NCBI GenBank assembly: GCA_965198725.1
Contig: CBDAPX010000001.1
Span: 1,488,001-1,552,000 of the forward strand
Direction of reading: 5' to 3'
From: CBDAPX01 sp965198725
GTDB taxonomy: Bacteria > Pseudomonadota > Alphaproteobacteria > Rhodobacterales > Rhodobacteraceae
Length of the DNA stretch: 64,000 nucleotides
Below the pieces are notes generated by a model that was given only the letters and a program-made list of their open reading frames with translations, had not been told where the DNA came from and did not search any database. Of the stretch, positions 1-8,498 are shown in pieces. A program made the translations under genes and the position numbers. How positions within the stretch are numbered: the stretch's first letter is position 1; each line of letters begins with the position of its first letter.

Positions 1-408
1 TTTGTACTCGCTGCCTTCACAAAAGAACGAAAGTTGCTTTGGGTTTTCGAGGTCCGGTTTGAACACCCATTGGAACGTCACAAGGTCCGCCTCGGACGTC
101 ATGGGATAAACAAACGGACCAAGAAACTCACCTTCGTGAAAGAACCGGACCGCTTGCGGTGGCGAGAAGAGGTTGTCCGAGAAACGCTCGTTCGGCCCAT
201 AGGGCGCGATGAACCCTGCAAAGGGCAGCATCAGATAGCTGAACAGCAGGAAGATGCCCGAAATCAGGCCCAACTTGTGCTGGCGGAATTTGCGCCAGAC
301 CAGCACGAAATTCGGGGAGTCCAGATCTTTGCGTTCCAGCTGTTGAATGCTGGTTTGCGGATCATAGGGCGCGTCATCGACGTAACGGTTGTCGGGAAGG
401 TCTGTCAT
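1..408 (-). CDS. ABC transporter permease, OppC/DppC type (partial, C-terminal part beyond window)
   Basis: Second inner-membrane permease of an oligopeptide/oligosaccharide-type ABC importer. Only the first 136 codons are present; the gene runs off the window edge. The translation begins MTDLPDNRYVDDAPYD and has the typical OppC N-terminus: a cytoplasmic stretch, then WRKFRQHKLGLISGIFLLF leading into the first transmembrane helix at about residues 38-66. A long periplasmic segment follows, as in OppC proteins that pair with large binding proteins. Its ATG overlaps the stop of the upstream permease in an ATGA arrangement, so it is translationally coupled and last among the operon genes visible here. 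The substrate cannot be told from this fragment. Confidence 0.85.
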   Translation of the reverse strand, partial: MTDLPDNRYVDDAPYDPQTSIQQLERKDLDSPNFVLVWRKFRQHKLGLISGIFLLFSYLMLPFAGFIAPYGPNERFSDNLFSPPQAVRFFHEGEFLGPFVYPMTSEADLVTFQWVFKPDLENPKQLSFFCEGSEYK

Positions 409-1433
409 GTCTCACGCCCCTCATAGCGGATACGTGGGTCCAGCAGAACCAACAGCACGTCCGAAATCATCGTCCCCATCAAGGTGAGAAGGGCGACGAA
501 CATCAATACGAAACCCGACAGGAACTGGTCTTGGGTCTTCAGGGCCGTCAACAAGGTTGGCCCGATGGTTTCAAGGCCCAGCACCACCGACACCAGAACC
601 GATCCGGAAACCATGGATGGCAAGAGGTTGCCGATATCCGCAACAAATGGGTTAAAAGCCACCCGCAGCGGGTATTTGGTGAGCATCCTTGACGGCGCCA
701 TGCCCTTGGCAATGGCCGTCTCAACATAGGGTTTGCCAAGCTCGTCCCGCATGTTGGCGCGCAACCGCTGCATCATCGCTGCAGCGCCCGAGGTGCCGAT
801 GACAAAGGTCGGCACGATCAGGTGAATAAGGATTGACTTGGTCTTTTCCCATGTCAGCGGCTGATCCTCGAAAATCGGGTCCATCAACCCGCCGATCGGC
901 AGGTTGAAATACTTGTTGCCATAGTAAAACAGGATCAGCGCGAGCAAAAAGTTCGGCGTGGCAAGGCCGATATACCCGGCAAAGGCGGCTGTATAATCGA
1001 CCCATGTCTTGGATTTGGCGGCGGCCAGAACGCCCAATGGCAATGCGACCGCATAAACGAACAGAACCGCAGCAAGATTAACGACTACGGTCAGCCACAG
1101 GCTGTCACCGACGATTTGCGCAACGGGTTGATCAAATTCAAAGGACCAGCCGAAATTCCCTTGGATCAGGCCTGAAAACCCTTGCGGGCCGGGCATAAAG
1201 CCGACCCAGATCATATATTGCTCCCACAAGGGGCGATCCAACACGTATTCCTGGCGCAGGAACTCTGCCTTCGCGACGCCCGCGGTTTGTCCGGTGGCGC
1301 GCAGCTCGGCGATCTGGTTGCTCAGATAATCGCCGGGCGGCAAGTTGATGATCGCGAAGACCAGCACCGAGACAACCAGCAAAGTCAGCAGCATTGTCCC
1401 GAAGCGGTAAACCGCGTAGCGCAGTATTTCCAT
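405..1433 (-). CDS. ABC transporter permease, OppB/DppB type
   Basis: Inner-membrane permease of 342 residues, normal length for the DppB family. It has an N-terminal helix (about residues 9-30), a periplasmic loop, and then five further hydrophobic segments. The EAA-type loop that contacts the ATPase is visible around residues 233-262 (PYVETAIAKGM). The start codon overlaps the stop of the binding-protein gene by one base (TAATG), and its own stop overlaps the next permease start. This tight packing supports one transcript of ATPase, binding protein, OppB and OppC. Family assignment is firm; the transported solute is not determined. Confidence 0.9.
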   Translation of the reverse strand: MEILRYAVYRFGTMLLTLLVVSVLVFAIINLPPGDYLSNQIAELRATGQTAGVAKAEFLRQEYVLDRPLWEQYMIWVGFMPGPQGFSGLIQGNFGWSFEFDQPVAQIVGDSLWLTVVVNLAAVLFVYAVALPLGVLAAAKSKTWVDYTAAFAGYIGLATPNFLLALILFYYGNKYFNLPIGGLMDPIFEDQPLTWEKTKSILIHLIVPTFVIGTSGAAAMMQRLRANMRDELGKPYVETAIAKGMAPSRMLTKYPLRVAFNPFVADIGNLLPSMVSGSVLVSVVLGLETIGPTLLTALKTQDQFLSGFVLMFVALLTLMGTMISDVLLVLLDPRIRYEGRET

Positions 1434-3358
1434 TAACTCTCCCCGTTCGGGTCAAAGTAGAACTCGTCGGGGCGATGGATGCCGAAATGGGCACCGGGGT
1501 CCCAAGCCCAGATGCCGTTTTCCGGCACATTGCGCAGTTTCTTGTTCACAACAATGGGCTGCGGGGCCTCGGCCAGAATGCCAATGCCGTAAAGCTGATC
1601 TGCGTGAATGGCCAGCATCTCTTCCCAAATCTTGGTGCGCTCGTCATCTGTGCTGGACGTTTCCCAAGCCTCTTTCAGCTCCATCAGACGCTGCGCTTCC
1701 GGCAAATCAGGCGGCTCACCGGACTCGCCGCCAGTTTGGTAATGTTGGCCCCATTTCGGCCATGCGAGGAAAACCTGATCCGTCGGGGCCAGATATGCGG
1801 GCGAGGTATAGGCCCGCGGCAGGCCGTTATCCCAGCCGAACCAGACAGAGGCCATTGTTTGACCGGAAAAGACCCGGTTGCGCAGGATGTCACGATCCAA
1901 CGGGCGCATGATCAGCTTGATGCCGATTTCAGCCCAATTGTCCGTTATGATCTGCAGCGCGTTTTCGACTTCCTGACGTTCACCGGCCGTTTCGATGATC
2001 AATTCCATCGGGCGTCCGTCCGGCAGCAGACGATAGCCAGCGCCATCCCGCTCGCCAAGGCCCGCTTCGTTCAACAAGCTGTTGGCCAAATCGATGTCAT
2101 GCTGTGCCCAGGCATCCCGGTTTTCCTGTTTGAAAAACGGGCTGGCGGGCAGAACCGTCATGGAGCCCGTTTTCGCCAGTTTGAAGTAGAGTGCTTGGTT
2201 GATCACCTTCCGGTCGATGGCCAAAGACAGGGCGCGTCGTACGCGTACATCGCGCAGCGCATCCCGCCAAACCGGATCGCCGTAGTTAAGGTTCGGGTAA
2301 ATCGCGATCTGCGACGCGGTGCCATTGCCCCAAAGATAGGTTTTGTAATTGCTGCCATCCGCTTCGCCTTTGCGCAGGATGGCAATGTCGCGGAAATCAA
2401 GGCCACGGGCCTGCAGGTCCGCCTCTCCTGCGTTTGACTTGGCCGCGACCAGACCGCCGCCCACGATATACATCTCGACGACGTCGATATACGGGAGCTG
2501 AACGCCGTTGGCGTCAATCCGGTGGTAATAGGGGTTCCGAACAAACAGATGGCGGATCTTCTTACCCGCGGTGGCGTTGATCCAAGGTTGCAGGGTGGGC
2601 AAGTCCGGATTGTCGACCTTGTACATATTGTCCAGCTTGTTGTGCAAAGCCGCCCAGCTGTTCACGCGGGCGTCGTCCACGGCAACTGCCAATGCGTCTT
2701 CATCGGCGTATTTCTCGTGAAACTGTTTGAGGAAATGCGAAGGTCGGTAAATGAAGGGAGGCCGCGCCTGCGCCAAGGACTGCAAAAAGTTGGGGTTGGG
2801 TTCGTTCCATCCCAAAACGACGGTTGTTTCGTCCGGAAAGCTCATCACCGGCATCTCGCCGCCTGCACGCAGAAAATCGGGGGGGCCTGCGGGGCTCAGT
2901 TTCGGGTTGTTGGCGACATCTTCCCACCAGTACCGAAAATCCTCTGACGTGAAGGGCGTACCGTCTGACCATTTATGCCCGGGCCGCAGTTTCAGAGTGA
3001 ATTTCTTGTTTTCCTCGTTTTCAAAAGCAGCCAGCAGGTCGGGAGACAATTGGTAGTTTGCGTCGTAACCGACCAGCCGCGAATACCCATAGACGACCAT
3101 TTGCCGGATATCCTTGGATCGCGACACCATGGTGCGCAGCGTGCCGCCGGGAATGCCCAGATCACGGCCCTTCGATTGCAGATCAACCAACAGTGGTTCA
3201 TCCGGCACCCGTTCGGAGACCGGAGGCAGAGCGCCGGTTGACACCTCGGATTTCCAGAACTCGCCTTCTTGCAAGGTTGGAGCCGCCAAGCTGGACGATG
3301 CCCAGACCAAGGCCAGCGTTGCGGTGAAAACTTTGAAGGATTTAGTCATATCAAACAT
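1433..3358 (-). CDS. ABC transporter substrate-binding protein, SBP_bac_5 family
   Basis: Periplasmic solute receptor of 641 residues with a signal peptide (cleavage expected near residue 26, after SSSLAA). The SBP_bac_5 fold is recognisable from the segment KLRPGHKWSDGTPFTSEDF and from the later LAIDRKVIN and MRPLDRD regions. At about 640 residues it is longer than classical DppA/OppA (about 540), as in the subgroup serving YejA-like or oligosaccharide importers. An AAGG motif lies nine bases before the first ATG; an internal ATG at codon 4 is an alternative start. The gene overlaps the upstream ATPase gene by eight bases. Oligopeptide versus oligosaccharide specificity is open. Confidence 0.88.
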   Translation of the reverse strand: MFDMTKSFKVFTATLALVWASSSLAAPTLQEGEFWKSEVSTGALPPVSERVPDEPLLVDLQSKGRDLGIPGGTLRTMVSRSKDIRQMVVYGYSRLVGYDANYQLSPDLLAAFENEENKKFTLKLRPGHKWSDGTPFTSEDFRYWWEDVANNPKLSPAGPPDFLRAGGEMPVMSFPDETTVVLGWNEPNPNFLQSLAQARPPFIYRPSHFLKQFHEKYADEDALAVAVDDARVNSWAALHNKLDNMYKVDNPDLPTLQPWINATAGKKIRHLFVRNPYYHRIDANGVQLPYIDVVEMYIVGGGLVAAKSNAGEADLQARGLDFRDIAILRKGEADGSNYKTYLWGNGTASQIAIYPNLNYGDPVWRDALRDVRVRRALSLAIDRKVINQALYFKLAKTGSMTVLPASPFFKQENRDAWAQHDIDLANSLLNEAGLGERDGAGYRLLPDGRPMELIIETAGERQEVENALQIITDNWAEIGIKLIMRPLDRDILRNRVFSGQTMASVWFGWDNGLPRAYTSPAYLAPTDQVFLAWPKWGQHYQTGGESGEPPDLPEAQRLMELKEAWETSSTDDERTKIWEEMLAIHADQLYGIGILAEAPQPIVVNKKLRNVPENGIWAWDPGAHFGIHRPDEFYFDPNGES

Positions 3359-5123
3359 GGCAGCGTACCTTATGCCCTGGGTCCAATTGGGTCAGTGCGG
3401 GAATGGATTGGTCCGAAAACCGGAATTCTTCGGGCCAAGTGTCGGGGGAACCGGCGCCTTGTGCGACCAGTTTCAGATTGATGGGGCGCTCAATATCGGG
3501 CGTGGGCTGCGCCGCGATCAACGCCTTGGTGTAAGGGTGGCGCGGGTTGTAAAAGAGCGTCTCGGGTGGGGCCTGTTCAACCACCAGGCCTTGGCGCATG
3601 ACAGCGACGTCATCGGCGATCCGCGATACCACGGCCAAGTCATGCGAAATGAACAGATAGGACAGGTTCATCCGGTCCCGGATTTCTTCCAACAGGTTCA
3701 GGATCTGATCCTGAACAGACACGTCCAAGGCGGATGTGGGTTCGTCACAAACCAGCAGGCTGGGATCAAGCGTCAGCGCGCGGGCGATGGACAGCCGCTG
3801 TCGTTGTCCGCCGGAAAACGCGTGCGGGTAGCGTTGCAACATATCTGGGTTCAGGCCCACGCGCTTCAGCATCGCGGCGGCCTTGTCCTTGCGTTCGGAC
3901 GCTGTGCCGATGTTGTGGATTTCCAAAGGCTCGGTCAGTGCCTGCAAAATCCGCATCCGTGGGCTCAGCGACGAGTAAGGGTCCTGAAAAACCATCTGTG
4001 CTTGTTTTTGAAACGCCGTCCGGGCCGCGCGATCCATATTGTGCACCGCAATCGGCGCACTGTCCGGCGTGGCGCGGAACAACACTTCGCCACCGACATC
4101 GGGTAATTCCGCCCCCAGCGCGATGCGCGCGGCCGTGGTCTTGCCCGATCCGCTTTCGCCCACGATGGCAAGCGTTTTGCCTCGCGGCAGGTTCAGGTCG
4201 ATGCCACGGCAGGCATGGACCAGCATATCCGGTTTCCAAGGTGTTGAAGCGCGCAGCTTATACGTCTTGCCGACACTGCGCATCTGCATGATCAGATCTT
4301 GGCCCGTGACTGGCGCGGCCGGGGTCGGGGCGGCGGGTATAGAGGGGGCCGAATCGAACAATTGCTTGGTGTATGGATGCGCAGGGCGGCTCAACACCGG
4401 CTGCGCATCGCCGCTTTCCATGATCCGACCCTTGTGCATCACAACGACCTGCTCGGCCATGTTGGCGACGACGCCGAGATCGTGGGTGACAAGGATCATG
4501 GCCATCCCGGTGTCTTTTTGCAGGTCTTTCATGAGCCCCAGCACCTGGGCCTGCGTGGTCACGTCCAACGCGGTGGTCGGTTCGTCTGCAATCAAAAGCT
4601 CGGGCTTGGATACCATCGCCATCGCGATCATGGCGCGTTGACGCATCCCGCCAGACAATTCGAACGGGTAGGACTTATAGGCGCGTTCGGGGTCGGGGAA
4701 ACCGACACGTTCAAACGTGTCCAGCACACGTTTCTTGGCCTCACGATCCGGAATATCCTCATGCAGCCACAAAACCTCGGTCACCTGATTGCCGATTTTG
4801 TGCAGCGGCGACAAAGAGCGCATCGGCTCTTGGAAAATCATGGAGACGTCATTGCCACGAACAGCGCGCATCTGGCGATCGCTCAGCTTTAGCAAATCCT
4901 GGTGACCATTTCGGCCATTCAAAATGACGCTGCCTGATCGCACCTGAGCCGCCTTTGGCAAAATGCGCAGCAAGGCGCGACAGCTGATCGTCTTTCCTGA
5001 ACCGCTTTCTCCGACCAGTGCCAGCGTTTCACCATGACGGACAGAGAAGCTGACGCCTTCGACAACAGGACTGGCTGAGCCAAAGCCAATGCTCAGATCA
5101 TCAACTGACAGTAAAAAACTCAT
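3351..5123 (-). CDS. ABC transporter ATP-binding protein with two fused ATPase domains (DppD-DppF / YejF type)
   Basis: Cytoplasmic energy-coupling subunit of 590 residues containing two complete nucleotide-binding domains. Domain 1 has Walker A GESGSGKT at residues 38-45, signature LSGGMRQR and Walker B LLIADEP. Domain 2 repeats GESGSGKT, FSGGQRQR and LLVCDEP. Each half carries the oligopeptide-type C-terminal extension (HPYTKQLFDSAP and HPYTKALIAAQP). A single gene thus replaces the usual DppD/DppF pair. It is the first gene of the minus-strand importer operon, with about 210 bases between its start and the divergent methyltransferase gene, where the operon promoter must lie. Confidence 0.93.
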   Translation of the reverse strand: MSFLLSVDDLSIGFGSASPVVEGVSFSVRHGETLALVGESGSGKTISCRALLRILPKAAQVRSGSVILNGRNGHQDLLKLSDRQMRAVRGNDVSMIFQEPMRSLSPLHKIGNQVTEVLWLHEDIPDREAKKRVLDTFERVGFPDPERAYKSYPFELSGGMRQRAMIAMAMVSKPELLIADEPTTALDVTTQAQVLGLMKDLQKDTGMAMILVTHDLGVVANMAEQVVVMHKGRIMESGDAQPVLSRPAHPYTKQLFDSAPSIPAAPTPAAPVTGQDLIMQMRSVGKTYKLRASTPWKPDMLVHACRGIDLNLPRGKTLAIVGESGSGKTTAARIALGAELPDVGGEVLFRATPDSAPIAVHNMDRAARTAFQKQAQMVFQDPYSSLSPRMRILQALTEPLEIHNIGTASERKDKAAAMLKRVGLNPDMLQRYPHAFSGGQRQRLSIARALTLDPSLLVCDEPTSALDVSVQDQILNLLEEIRDRMNLSYLFISHDLAVVSRIADDVAVMRQGLVVEQAPPETLFYNPRHPYTKALIAAQPTPDIERPINLKLVAQGAGSPDTWPEEFRFSDQSIPALTQLDPGHKVRCHV

Positions 5124-5333
5124 TCAAGACGTCCAATCGTCCAAAGCACTGTGCCGGTCCCACCCATCTTGGGCACTTTCGCTTGTGCGCCCCCCGCTAG
5201 TCAAACCCGAATTTGCCCTGTCAAGCCATTCTGCGTTCACAATGGGGTTGTTGCCATTCCGTTATTTTAGGACTGTCAATCATCCGCCCGTGACCATTAG
5301 ATGCGCGGACAGGGATTTGGGAAAGGCTTTATC

Positions 5334-5822
5334 GTGACACGTCTGGACATGTTCATCGACCGAATGGTCTCACAACGCGCCTGCTTGGACTATGCAATGG
5401 CAGATACGGCCAACATGACCGGTCCTGTGTTCGAGCTCGGTTTGGGCAATGGTCGAACTTATCATCATATGCGCGCGCATATGCCCGACCGCGATATTTA
5501 TGTGTTCGAACGTGCTGTGGCATCGCATCCAGATTCGACCCCTCCCGAAGAGATGACCATTCTGGGCGATGTCCGCGAAACTTTACCCGCGACACTGGAA
5601 AAGTTGGGTCCGGTTGCGCGACTTATTCATGCGGATCTTGGCGGGCACAATTTGCAAAAGAACGACGAATTTGCGCGTTTTGTTTCGCCGTTGATTGAAC
5701 CGTTGCTTGCTACTGGCGGCTTGATGGTTTCGAGCGACCGAATGTATTTTTCGGATCTCAAGGAACAACCTTTGCCCACGGGTGCTGTACCGGGTCGGTG
5801 TTTTATCTATCGTCAAATATAG
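5334..5822 (+). CDS. Class I SAM-dependent methyltransferase (small, uncharacterised)
   Basis: Predicted cytoplasmic methyltransferase of about 162 residues. The SAM-binding motif I is visible as VFELGLGNGRTYHHM, followed by an acidic strand end (IYVFERA) and a motif-II-like GDVRETLP, then RLIHADLGGHN. I chose the GTG at 5334 because AAAGG sits seven bases upstream; an in-frame ATG at 5301 and another at 5349 are alternatives. It is a lone gene divergent from the ABC importer and followed by a long non-coding gap. Substrate unknown. Small Rossmann methyltransferases of this length often act on small molecules, but nothing here shows that. Confidence 0.75.
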   Translation: MTRLDMFIDRMVSQRACLDYAMADTANMTGPVFELGLGNGRTYHHMRAHMPDRDIYVFERAVASHPDSTPPEEMTILGDVRETLPATLEKLGPVARLIHADLGGHNLQKNDEFARFVSPLIEPLLATGGLMVSSDRMYFSDLKEQPLPTGAVPGRCFIYRQI

Positions 5823-6212
5823 GCTATTTTGGCGACATTGTGGCCGCGATTTGAAACGCGAAAAACCTATGCTTTATTTTGGCATAGATCGGTGTACCTC
5901 AAGAGTGCGGTTAGGCAATTTTGTGGTTATAGGCTCATGTAGCGTAACGGGCAAAGCACTATTCGCGACCACTCCCGTTTGCTCCACCGTATTCGTACGA
6001 AAAATCAATGACTTGATTTGATGCTAATTAAAGTCAATGCTGTGGCAATAGCTTAAACCTGACTAAGGCATCCGAAATGAAGGGCAGTTAAATCGCCGTT
6101 TCAAAGAAATCTGGCTTGCAGAGCTTCGTAAATTCAAGTTTCTTAATGTGTAATTCAATTCCTCAGCGCTTTGGCAATGAATCGCCCTCGCGCCGGGCAA
6201 AGGCAAAAAAAT
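5823..6212. other. Non-coding stretch of about 390 bases between methyltransferase and GntR genes
   Basis: No convincing gene is present on either strand and the base composition is clearly more AT-rich than the flanking genes. Two inverted repeats stand out: CTATGC/GCATAG at 5867-5887 with a nine-base loop, and a seven-base-arm palindrome at 6002-6019 (listed separately). The downstream part probably contains the gntR promoter. I see no tRNA or structured-RNA signature. Confidence 0.6.
6002..6019. promoter_or_regulatory. Inverted repeat upstream of gntR, possible operator
   Basis: Seven-base arms AAATCAA and TTGATTT separated by TGAC, about 190 bases upstream of the GntR-family gene. The right half (TGACTTGAT, 6009-6017) recurs at 7018-7026, just downstream of the same gene. 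Autoregulation through such palindromes is common in GntR regulators; binding here is inference. Confidence 0.35.
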
Positions 6213-6989
6213 ATGTCACACGTTCAAAATTCATTTAACGCAGATAAACTGCGCGGAATTTTTCAGGAAATGGATGGGCAGAAAGGGCACAAAAGAGAGC
6301 GTTTGCATCTGGCCTTTTTGAAAATGATCGAACAGGGATATTGGAACCCGGGAGATCGGTTACCATCCGACAAAGATCTGGCAAACGAATTCCCGGTCAG
6401 CCTCGCAACGGTCCAAGCGGCGATGCAGAACCTGGCTGAACAAAACCTTGTTACGAGAGCGCGGCGCAACGGTAGTTTTGTTAGGGACAGTTGCACATTG
6501 CCTGGCGAAAACGGTCTCTTGCGTTTTGTCGAACCGGAAACCGGCCATTCGTTGACAGGCGAAGTTGTTGATGCCGCCGCCGAGATCGCCACCGATCAGG
6601 GACATTGGTCGATGTTTTTTGGGCAGCGACCCAATTATCTGCGTATCGAGCGTCAGTTCGACTTTTCCGGGCAGTTCTCGGTTCTCAGCGAGTTTTTCTT
6701 GGCCGACCCGGCTTTTTATGTTTTGGGCGATTTGAGTCAGGATGTGTTGCGCGACCAACCCATTCTGCAACACCTTCAGATTCGCTTTCGCAAACCGGCG
6801 ACCGGTTTCACCTGGCGGACCCGCATCGTTTCCATCGGCGCACGGTACGCTCAGGCAATTGGTTTGAAAGTGGGCGAAACGGCGCAAGAGTTTTCCGTGT
6901 TCATCCGCACAATCGATGACCAGCCATTGGCCGTCCACAGGTTCTTTGTTCCACCCAACGATTTCGCCCTGTCGATTGATGGCAAGTAG
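6213..6989 (+). CDS. GntR-family transcriptional regulator (HutC/UTRA-like)
   Basis: DNA-binding regulator of about 258 residues. The N-terminal winged helix-turn-helix is clear: LAFLKMIEQGYWNPGDRLPS, DKDLANEFPVSLATVQAAMQ and LVTRARRNGSFV. The remainder resembles the UTRA ligand domain of the HutC subgroup (paired FSVLSEFFLAD and AVHRFFVPP segments). I prefer the ATG at 6213, which has AAAGG nine bases upstream; in-frame TTG (6171) and ATG (6177) starts are possible. It stands alone between a large upstream gap and the sensor gene of the CO dehydrogenase cluster, and shares a nine-base motif with the region before that sensor gene, so control of itself and of the sensor is plausible but unproven. 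Confidence 0.85.
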   Translation: MSHVQNSFNADKLRGIFQEMDGQKGHKRERLHLAFLKMIEQGYWNPGDRLPSDKDLANEFPVSLATVQAAMQNLAEQNLVTRARRNGSFVRDSCTLPGENGLLRFVEPETGHSLTGEVVDAAAEIATDQGHWSMFFGQRPNYLRIERQFDFSGQFSVLSEFFLADPAFYVLGDLSQDVLRDQPILQHLQIRFRKPATGFTWRTRIVSIGARYAQAIGLKVGETAQEFSVFIRTIDDQPLAVHRFFVPPNDFALSIDGK

Positions 6990-7157
6990 CGAGATGTGCG
7001 TCATCGTGCGAACCCACTGACTTGATCAAGCTCGCATATCGTATGTGACGGGTTTGTATCAATGAATCTGGGTTTTAGTCGCTCAACTGGTTGCGCAGGG
7101 CGATCAGGTCAAAATGCGCTGACCTTGTTATGTCGGCTCTGGTGTCTCCCGCACCGT

Positions 7158-7174
7158 TTGGTTTACTAAACCAA
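7158..7174. promoter_or_regulatory. 17-bp perfect palindrome before the MHYT-LytTR sensor gene
   Basis: TTGGTTTA-C-TAAACCAA is a perfect palindrome with eight-base arms. It ends three bases before the GGGAGGA ribosome-binding site of the sensor gene. The location between promoter region and start codon is that of an operator; a translational hairpin is an alternative. Which protein binds it is unknown. Confidence 0.5.
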
Positions 7175-7189
7175 GTGGGAGGAACATCT

Positions 7190-8329
7190 TTGCTCGAATA
7201 CAGCCACAATCCCCTATTTGTGGTGGCCTCTTTGGCTGTTGCTCTGATGGCTGGGTTTTCCGGTCTATCGGTCACACAAGGTGCATCGCGGCTTGGCAGC
7301 TTTGAACGCAAACTTGTGGTAACAGCTTCGGCGGTGATTTTGGGCTGGGGCATTTGGTCTATGCATTTCGTAGCGATGCTGGATCTGCAGTTGCCGGTTT
7401 TGTTCTACTACGACAGCTTACGCACACTGATTTCGGCGCTATCCGCGATACTGATCACGGGGGCCGCGTTGTTGGTGGTCCATTTCGGGGAGCGAACGAA
7501 GACCAAGATCGTGATCGCGGGGTGCATCCTAGGGCTTGGGATCCCGGTGATGCATTACACTGGTATGTCTGGGATGGAGCTGTGCCGCCCGGTCTATACG
7601 CCGATGGGGATCGCGTCTGCGGCCATGGCGTCGATTGTTCTGTCGGTGGGGTCATTTCTTTTGTGTTACGGACAGCGCAGCGCCCGGAACATTTTGCTGG
7701 GAACCTTTGGGTTCGGGCTGGCCGTGTTTGCTGTGCATTTCGTTGCAATGGCTGGCACACAATTTCAACAGGTAGAGACCGAGACAGTGGCAGGCCCGCT
7801 GATCAGCAACGATGTGCTGGCCTTTGGCGTGACGCTTTCTGCTTTTGTGCTGTCCGGTGTGTTCTTGCTGACAGGGGCAACCTTTGCCGGGAAAGAGACC
7901 GCCGACCCGACTGATACCGCCGAACCAGCGCCGCAGCTGTCAGAGTCCGAAGCCGCACATCCGGTCGAAGATGAATATACCGAGCCTGCGATTGTGACGG
8001 CGCGCTTTCCTTACGAGACCAATAACACAACCCATTTCATTGATGCCGCTGATGTGTCTGCCGTGCGCGCAGAAGGGCATTACACCATTCTATATGCGGG
8101 TGGGGACAAGCTCTTCTGCCCCTGGTCGATTACCGAAACCGAACAGCGCATGGGCGGGTTCGGATTTATTCGCACGCACCGCAGTTACCTTGTGAATATC
8201 CCTAGGGTCACCAGTTTCGAGCGTAAGAAAGATACGGGCGTCTGTTATTTTGAGGATACCGATGCCGTGACCAAAGTGCCGGTCAGCCGGTCTCGGATGA
8301 ACGACGTGCGCGCCGCACTCGGCATGTAA
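7190..8329 (+). CDS. MHYT-domain membrane sensor with C-terminal LytTR DNA-binding domain (CoxC/CoxH-like)
   Basis: Integral membrane sensor-regulator of about 379 residues. The MHYT domain shows its repeated signature in three places: WSMHFVAML, PVMHYTGMSGM and AVHFVAMAG, each in a transmembrane helix; this domain was proposed to bind copper and to sense O2, CO or NO. The C-terminal about 110 residues form a LytTR domain (VSAVRAEGHYTILY, FIRTHRSYLVNI, VPVSRSR). The TTG start at 7190 is chosen because GGAGG lies seven bases upstream and longer starts would put a perfect palindrome inside the coding sequence. CoxC and CoxH of the Oligotropha CO dehydrogenase cluster have this same architecture, and coxM follows in the same direction, so a role in CO-responsive control is likely. 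Confidence 0.88.
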   Translation: MLEYSHNPLFVVASLAVALMAGFSGLSVTQGASRLGSFERKLVVTASAVILGWGIWSMHFVAMLDLQLPVLFYYDSLRTLISALSAILITGAALLVVHFGERTKTKIVIAGCILGLGIPVMHYTGMSGMELCRPVYTPMGIASAAMASIVLSVGSFLLCYGQRSARNILLGTFGFGLAVFAVHFVAMAGTQFQQVETETVAGPLISNDVLAFGVTLSAFVLSGVFLLTGATFAGKETADPTDTAEPAPQLSESEAAHPVEDEYTEPAIVTARFPYETNNTTHFIDAADVSAVRAEGHYTILYAGGDKLFCPWSITETEQRMGGFGFIRTHRSYLVNIPRVTSFERKKDTGVCYFEDTDAVTKVPVSRSRMNDVRAALGM

Positions 8330-8454
8330 ATCCGTCAGCAACACTGAATTACTTGCTGCAAATGCAAACGCAACTCGTGCGCGACACGCGCATTTCGTGA
8401 AATAAACCGCCCGGCTGGTGTCGGGTTACTCGCTCTCCTTGGCGCCCGCCTTAG

Positions 8455-8470
8455 GCATACGTGCGTATAC
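8455..8470. promoter_or_regulatory. Imperfect palindrome in the coxM leader
   Basis: ATACG-TG-CGTAT with an extra outer G/C pair lies 29-44 bases before the coxM start and just ahead of the strong GGGAGGA ribosome-binding site. It is in the only substantial gap (169 bases) between the sensor gene and coxM, where the cox promoter should be. Recognition by the LytTR protein is conjecture; it does not clearly match the direct-repeat LytTR consensus. Confidence 0.3.
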
Positions 8471-8498
8471 CGAATAACTTGGGTTCTAGGGAGGACAC

